A stretch of DNA of 64,000 nt, from contig NZ_JAGMWN010000002.1 in NCBI RefSeq assembly GCF_017963645.1, positions 452,547-516,546 on the forward strand, given 5' to 3'. Within the stretch, counting starts at the first letter, position 1; each line of letters opens with the position of its first letter. The notes under the pieces were generated by a model that made no database searches, was not told the origin of the DNA, and was given only the letters and a program-made list of their open reading frames with translations. Positions 60,792 to 64,000 of this stretch are shown here, piece by piece. Source of the DNA: Marivibrio halodurans (GTDB lineage: Bacteria; Pseudomonadota; Alphaproteobacteria; UBA8366; Aestuariispiraceae). Position numbers and translations under genes: made by a program.

Positions 60792-61201
60792 GGGCTACCG
60801 CCTGACTTGAGGCCGAGAGCACTTACCAGCAGCGCCCGCACTTCGCGCACATCCTCGCAGGCTTCCCTTAGGGCGGCGCGATCCTGCTTTTCCATCTCCA
60901 GCCGCCCGCCTTCCACAGCCGTAGCCAGCAGGCACAGATGCGTTGCCAACTCCGACTTGCCGAGCACGCCTAAGACCTGGCCGAGCATGGCATAGTCGAT
61001 GGTAGGCGCGCGGGCCGCCTTGCGGGGCGCTTCCTCGTCACCCAGCAGCTTGCCGCGAATGTAGCGGCCCAGCGGGCGGGTTCCCGCCTTACGCTCCAGA
61101 TACGCGCGCTCTTTGGCACTCAGACGGATGGAGAACGGTGCGGGGCGATCCGGCTTGCTGCGGGCGGCGGTGCGGAATGTTTTCGAAGGGGAGGAGCTCA
61201 T
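60788..61201 (-). CDS. MobC-like relaxosome accessory protein
   Basis: A 137-residue protein with a ribbon-helix-helix-type start (PAPFSIRLSAKERAYLERKAG) and the PLGRYIRGKLL segment typical of MobC/plasmid mobilization relaxosome proteins, followed by a helical C-terminus. It would bind the transfer origin and help the relaxase nick. It is coupled to the relaxase downstream (ATGA) and to a small ORF upstream (ATGA). Confidence 0.8.
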   Translation of the reverse strand: MSSSPSKTFRTAARSKPDRPAPFSIRLSAKERAYLERKAGTRPLGRYIRGKLLGDEEAPRKAARAPTIDYAMLGQVLGVLGKSELATHLCLLATAVEGGRLEMEKQDRAALREACEDVREVRALLVSALGLKSGGSP

Positions 61202-61356
61202 GGCTTTGGCTCCTCCATCCCGTTTTCAATGAAGGCCCGGTCTTCCGGCGCAAGCTTTTGAAGCTGATGCTCCCAATCCGCCAGTGTTTCAAAGAGATCG
61301 CTCAGATCGTCCTGTTCGCCCGGTGGGAGGTTCGATGCGGGTTCACTGACGCCCAC
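61198..61356 (-). CDS. Possible 52-residue protein coupled to the MobC-like gene
   Basis: The frame ends in a TGA that overlaps the MobC-like ATG (ATGA). Its protein-like sequence includes PPGEQDDLSDLFETLADWEH and KLAPEDRAFIENG. The best start is GTG at 61356 (or TTG at 61359); no Shine-Dalgarno is visible. The acidic helical character and the conserved-looking coupling favour a real mobilization-operon gene, but the start is uncertain. Confidence 0.4.
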   Translation of the reverse strand: MGVSEPASNLPPGEQDDLSDLFETLADWEHQLQKLAPEDRAFIENGMEEPKP

Positions 61357-61364
61357 CAATTCGA

Positions 61365-61401
61365 AACAAAGCCGGGCGCTCCTTGGGTGCTCGGCTTTGT
61401 T
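61365..61401. terminator. Bidirectional terminator at the edge of the mobilization operon
   Basis: AACAAAGCCG (61365-61374) pairs with CGGCTTTGTT (61392-61401); the inner bases also pair partly. GTTTT follows on the plus strand and T residues follow on the minus strand. It insulates the mobilization genes from DNA to the right. Confidence 0.7.
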
Positions 61402-61761
61402 GTTTTCATGGCGGCGGGCCGTGGCAAGCCGTCAGGTGCTCTTGGAAGAGCGCTTCGATCTTCTCAAGATTGCAGTCATCGTCGCGATGCCGACCGGCCT
61501 TTTCGGTCCGCGCAAGGGGGGCGTTCCGGACGCCCTGGCGCATTCTCCTCCATCGAACCGCGAAGAGGATCCGGCTTGGCGGAGGCCCCGAGCCCCAAGC
61601 TGGCGCGACCGCGAAGGCCCCCGTCATGGGCTTTCCAGGGTAATCGCGAAGGGGGTGCCAAGTGCAAGCAATAGACAAGCGGTTGCGGCGTGGGCACAGT
61701 GTATTTCCACCCTCCCATGCCGCCGGGCACGGGGGGAGCGAGGGGAGAAATAATCGTTCCA
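61402..61761. other. Intergenic region before the STAND gene
   Basis: 360 bases, GC-rich and without a supported gene. A minus-strand open frame ends at 61406 with protein-like codons (NLEKIEALFQEHLTACHG) but no usable start, possibly a gene remnant. It could also contain the promoter for the rightward STAND gene; no clear -35/-10 pair was seen. Confidence 0.35.
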
Positions 61762-64000
61762 ATGGGATTGTGGCAGGCGTTAAGGAATTTGATCGCGGGC
61801 GGTCAGCCCGTGGATGACGGCGAGCCGGCCGCGCACGCCGCCGCCATATCGGGGAATCAGGCGACGGCTCCCGGCGCGAAATCCACTGCCATTGGTGGAC
61901 ATGTGGAAGGGTCGATCCTTGCTGGCGACAACGCTCGGATCCACATCGAGAACGGACAGCCATTTTACCCATCCCGAGCGCATCAACTTGGTCCCGATCT
62001 TTCCGACTTCGTGGGGCGGGAGGATGAGATAGCGGCTTTGCTCGCGCACCTGTCGGGGGATGGCGGCGGCGCCGCGGCGATCTCCGCGCTGGCGGGGCTT
62101 GGTGGGATCGGGAAGAGCGCGCTGGCGGTGCATGTGGCGCATCGGCTGGTACAGGACTATCCAAGCGGTCAACTGCTGCTGGATCTGGGCGGCACGACCG
62201 CCAGCCCGGCCTCCGCGATGGAGGTGATGGGCCGGGTCGTCCAGAGCGTCCACCCGACGGCGCGACTGCCCGATGACGCGGCGGCGATGACCGCCACCTA
62301 TCGCGCCCTGCTGTCGGGCGGGAAGTATCTGCTGGTTCTGGACAATGCGCGGGACGCCAACCAGGTCCGGGAGCTTCTTCCGCCGCCGCCCTCCGCCGCC
62401 ATCGTGACCTCGCGCCAACCCATCGCGCTTCCCAATGTGAGGCACTACCCGTTGGACGAGCTGTCCGAGGGCGAGGCGCGGGCACTGCTGCGCGAGATCG
62501 TGGGGGATATTGCCCCCGACGACGGTCTCGACCGCATCGCCGTCGCCTGCGCGCGGCTACCGCTGGCGCTGCGGGTCGCGGGCACGTTCCTGGCGATCCA
62601 TCCGTCCTGGACCGTCGATGAGTATCTGTCCCGCCTGGAGGACGAGCGGTCGCGCCTCACGGCGCTGAGCGTCCCGGAATACGAGTTGGACGTCGCGCAG
62701 GTCCTTGGGCTGAGCGTGAGGCAGCTCGAAGGCGACGACGCGGCGCTTGTCGCCAACTGGCGCAGGCTGTCCGTCTTCCCGGGCGAGTTCGACCGGCCCG
62801 CCGTGGCGGCGGTCTGGGATTGCACCGGGGAAGACGCGCGGGACGGCCTGGACGCGCTTCTGCGCCGGTCGATGGTGCAAATCGACACCGAAACCCGGCG
62901 CCACCGCCTGCATGATCTGATGCGGGACATGGCGCGGCTCGAGGACAGCGCGGGCGAGCATGATGCCCTCCTGGCGGAGGCCTCGTCGCGTCATGCCGTG
63001 CATTATCGGGCCGTGCTCGCGGCGGCGGAGGAGCTTTATTTGCAGGGGGGCGGCGGAGTTCTCGAGGGGCTGACACGCCACGACCTTGAGGCGGAGAATA
63101 TCGAGGCGGGGCACGATTGGGCGGTGGCGCATCGCGAGACGGGCGACGGCGCGGCGCGGCTCTGTTATGAATACACCGATGCGGGCGCCCATGTGCTCAG
63201 CCTGCGCCTGCATCCCCGGGCGCAGATCGCCTGGCTGGAGGCGGGCCTCGCGGGCGCGCGCGCGACTGGCGACCGGCGTGGCGAGGGCAATGCGCTGGGC
63301 AATCTGGGCATTGCCTGGAAGGATCTCGGCGATGCGCGCAAGGCCATCGCGTACCATGAGCAACGGCTAGAGATTGCCCGCGAGATTGGCGACCGGCGTG
63401 GCGAGGGCAATGCGCTGGGCAATCTGGGCATTGCCTGGGCCCACCTCGGCGATGCGCGCAAGGCCATCGAATACCATGAGCAAAATCTGGTAATCACGCG
63501 TGAGATTGGCAACCGGCGTGGCGAGGGCAATGCGCTGGGCAATCTGGGCAATGCCTGGGCCGACCTCGGCGATGCGCGCAAGGCCATCGCGTACCATGAG
63601 CAACGGCTAGAGATTGCCCGTGAGATCGGCGACCGGCGTGGCGAGGGTGCCTCGCTGGGCAATCTGGGCCTTGCCTGGGCCGCCCTCGGCGATGCGCGCA
63701 AGGCCATCGCGTACCATGAGCAACGGCTAGAGATTGCCCGCGAGATTGGCGACCGGCGTGGCGAGGGCAATGCGCTGGGCAATCTGGGTCTTGCCTGGGC
63801 GGCCCTCGGCGATGCGCGCAAGGCCATCGCGTACTATGAACAGCAATTGGTAATCACGCGGGAGATTGGCGACCGGCGTGGCGAGGGCAATGCGCTGGGC
63901 AGTCTGGGCATTGCCTGGGCCGTCCTCGGCGATGCGCGCAAGGCCATCGCGTACTATGAACAGCAATTGGTAATCACGCGGGAGATTGGCGACCGGCGTG
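61762..64000 (+). CDS. STAND NTPase with TPR repeats (3' end outside window)
   Basis: At least 746 residues, open to the window end. The N-terminus has an AIGGHVEGSILAGDN segment typical of bacterial STAND proteins. It is followed by an NB-ARC-type NTPase: FVGREDEI (83-90), Walker A GLGGIGKSA (112-120), Walker B LLVLDNA (190-196), LPLAL (266-270) and an MHD-like LHD. From about residue 504 come 40-residue TPR units (GDRRGEGNALGNLG...LGDARKAIAYHEQ). Such proteins sense a trigger through the repeats and act in signalling or phage defence. No effector domain is seen in the visible part. An in-frame ATG at 61717 is a possible earlier start. Confidence 0.88.
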   Translation, partial: MGLWQALRNLIAGGQPVDDGEPAAHAAAISGNQATAPGAKSTAIGGHVEGSILAGDNARIHIENGQPFYPSRAHQLGPDLSDFVGREDEIAALLAHLSGDGGGAAAISALAGLGGIGKSALAVHVAHRLVQDYPSGQLLLDLGGTTASPASAMEVMGRVVQSVHPTARLPDDAAAMTATYRALLSGGKYLLVLDNARDANQVRELLPPPPSAAIVTSRQPIALPNVRHYPLDELSEGEARALLREIVGDIAPDDGLDRIAVACARLPLALRVAGTFLAIHPSWTVDEYLSRLEDERSRLTALSVPEYELDVAQVLGLSVRQLEGDDAALVANWRRLSVFPGEFDRPAVAAVWDCTGEDARDGLDALLRRSMVQIDTETRRHRLHDLMRDMARLEDSAGEHDALLAEASSRHAVHYRAVLAAAEELYLQGGGGVLEGLTRHDLEAENIEAGHDWAVAHRETGDGAARLCYEYTDAGAHVLSLRLHPRAQIAWLEAGLAGARATGDRRGEGNALGNLGIAWKDLGDARKAIAYHEQRLEIAREIGDRRGEGNALGNLGIAWAHLGDARKAIEYHEQNLVITREIGNRRGEGNALGNLGNAWADLGDARKAIAYHEQRLEIAREIGDRRGEGASLGNLGLAWAALGDARKAIAYHEQRLEIAREIGDRRGEGNALGNLGLAWAALGDARKAIAYYEQQLVITREIGDRRGEGNALGSLGIAWAVLGDARKAIAYYEQQLVITREIGDRR
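63271..64000 (+). repeat. Tandem 120-bp TPR-coding repeats
   Basis: Six complete units begin at 63271, 63391, 63511, 63631, 63751 and 63871, and a seventh at 63991 is cut by the window end. The period is exactly 120 bp (40 codons) and units are nearly identical at DNA level, differing mostly in two or three codons. This points to recent duplication or gene conversion. Confidence 0.95.

Larger units (their letters stand above)
47354..61401. mobile_element. Putative integrative mobilizable element at tRNA-Lys; right end uncertain
   Basis: From the tRNA rightward the gene content changes from housekeeping to accessory: serine recombinase, LexA-type promoter, HTH-array protein, unknown and Tat-exported proteins, tyrosine recombinase, IetAS-type pair, relaxase and MobC-like protein. 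Base composition drops visibly in 51.8-53.6 kb and 55.4-59.1 kb. The right boundary is set provisionally at the terminator after the mobilization genes. I could not find a second copy of the tRNA 3' end, so the element may extend beyond the window or be a composite of more than one insertion. Confidence 0.55.

Noticed and set aside
63271..64000. Regular repeats as a CRISPR array
   Set aside because: The 120-bp period is fully coding, repeats are contiguous without spacers, and they translate to TPR units.
47400..64000. Second copy of the tRNA-Lys 3' end as attR
   Set aside because: Reading for the T-arm and acceptor sequence found no convincing copy in the window, so no right attachment site is claimed.

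Overview
The window looks like the chromosome of a GC-rich alphaproteobacterium, probably marine or of the Rhodospirillales type. Supporting signs are a three-subunit (split) proton-translocating transhydrogenase, a class GN sortase next to its single VIT/VWA target, a GTTC-N7-GTTC LexA-type box, and densely packed genes with many 4-base start/stop overlaps. No 16S rRNA is present, so the genus cannot be named.

Positions 1-47312 read as core chromosome. In order they hold: an aspartate aminotransferase and a membrane transporter; a complete peptide-type ABC importer (binding protein, two permeases, fused double ATPase); the sortase and its target; uvrB and a short-chain dehydrogenase; uvrC preceded by a DnaA-box cluster; pgsA; a molybdenum-cofactor run (mobB, moeA, moaD, moaE) and a GFA-type zinc protein; the pntAA-pntAB-pntB operon; a UbiB-like kinase; an alpha/beta hydrolase coupled to an M3 peptidase; an acyl-CoA ligase; ilvC; a chemotaxis receptor; a DUF2235 protein; ycjX-ycjF; a GNAT protein; the cell-shape operon mreB-mreC-mreD-pbp2-rodA; and a molybdopterin oxidoreductase, a plausible user of the cofactor made by the genes at 17.7-20.4 kb.

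At 47313 a tRNA-Lys(CTT) marks the boundary with accessory DNA. A large serine recombinase runs toward the tRNA on the opposite strand and ends inside it, so its last ten residues are antisense tRNA sequence. It is translationally coupled to a small acidic protein, and the pair sits behind a strong promoter whose presumed start region is covered by a LexA-type box. Beyond lie a 701-residue protein of nine tandem helix-turn-helix-like modules with a palindrome in its promoter region, a group of unknown proteins (one with a Tat signal), a tyrosine recombinase followed by a 42-residue gene, an AAA ATPase/subtilisin pair of the IetAS type (plasmid incompatibility and phage defence), and a mobilization module (relaxase, MobC-like protein, small coupled ORF). 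The window ends inside a STAND NTPase gene with near-identical 120-bp TPR repeats.

The accessory stretch therefore looks like an integrative mobilizable element or several nested ones. It pairs SOS-inducible excision/integration with mobilization and defence genes. Its right end was not found in the window. The most novel items are the nine-module repeat protein with its operator-like palindrome and the SOS-type control of the recombinase operon.
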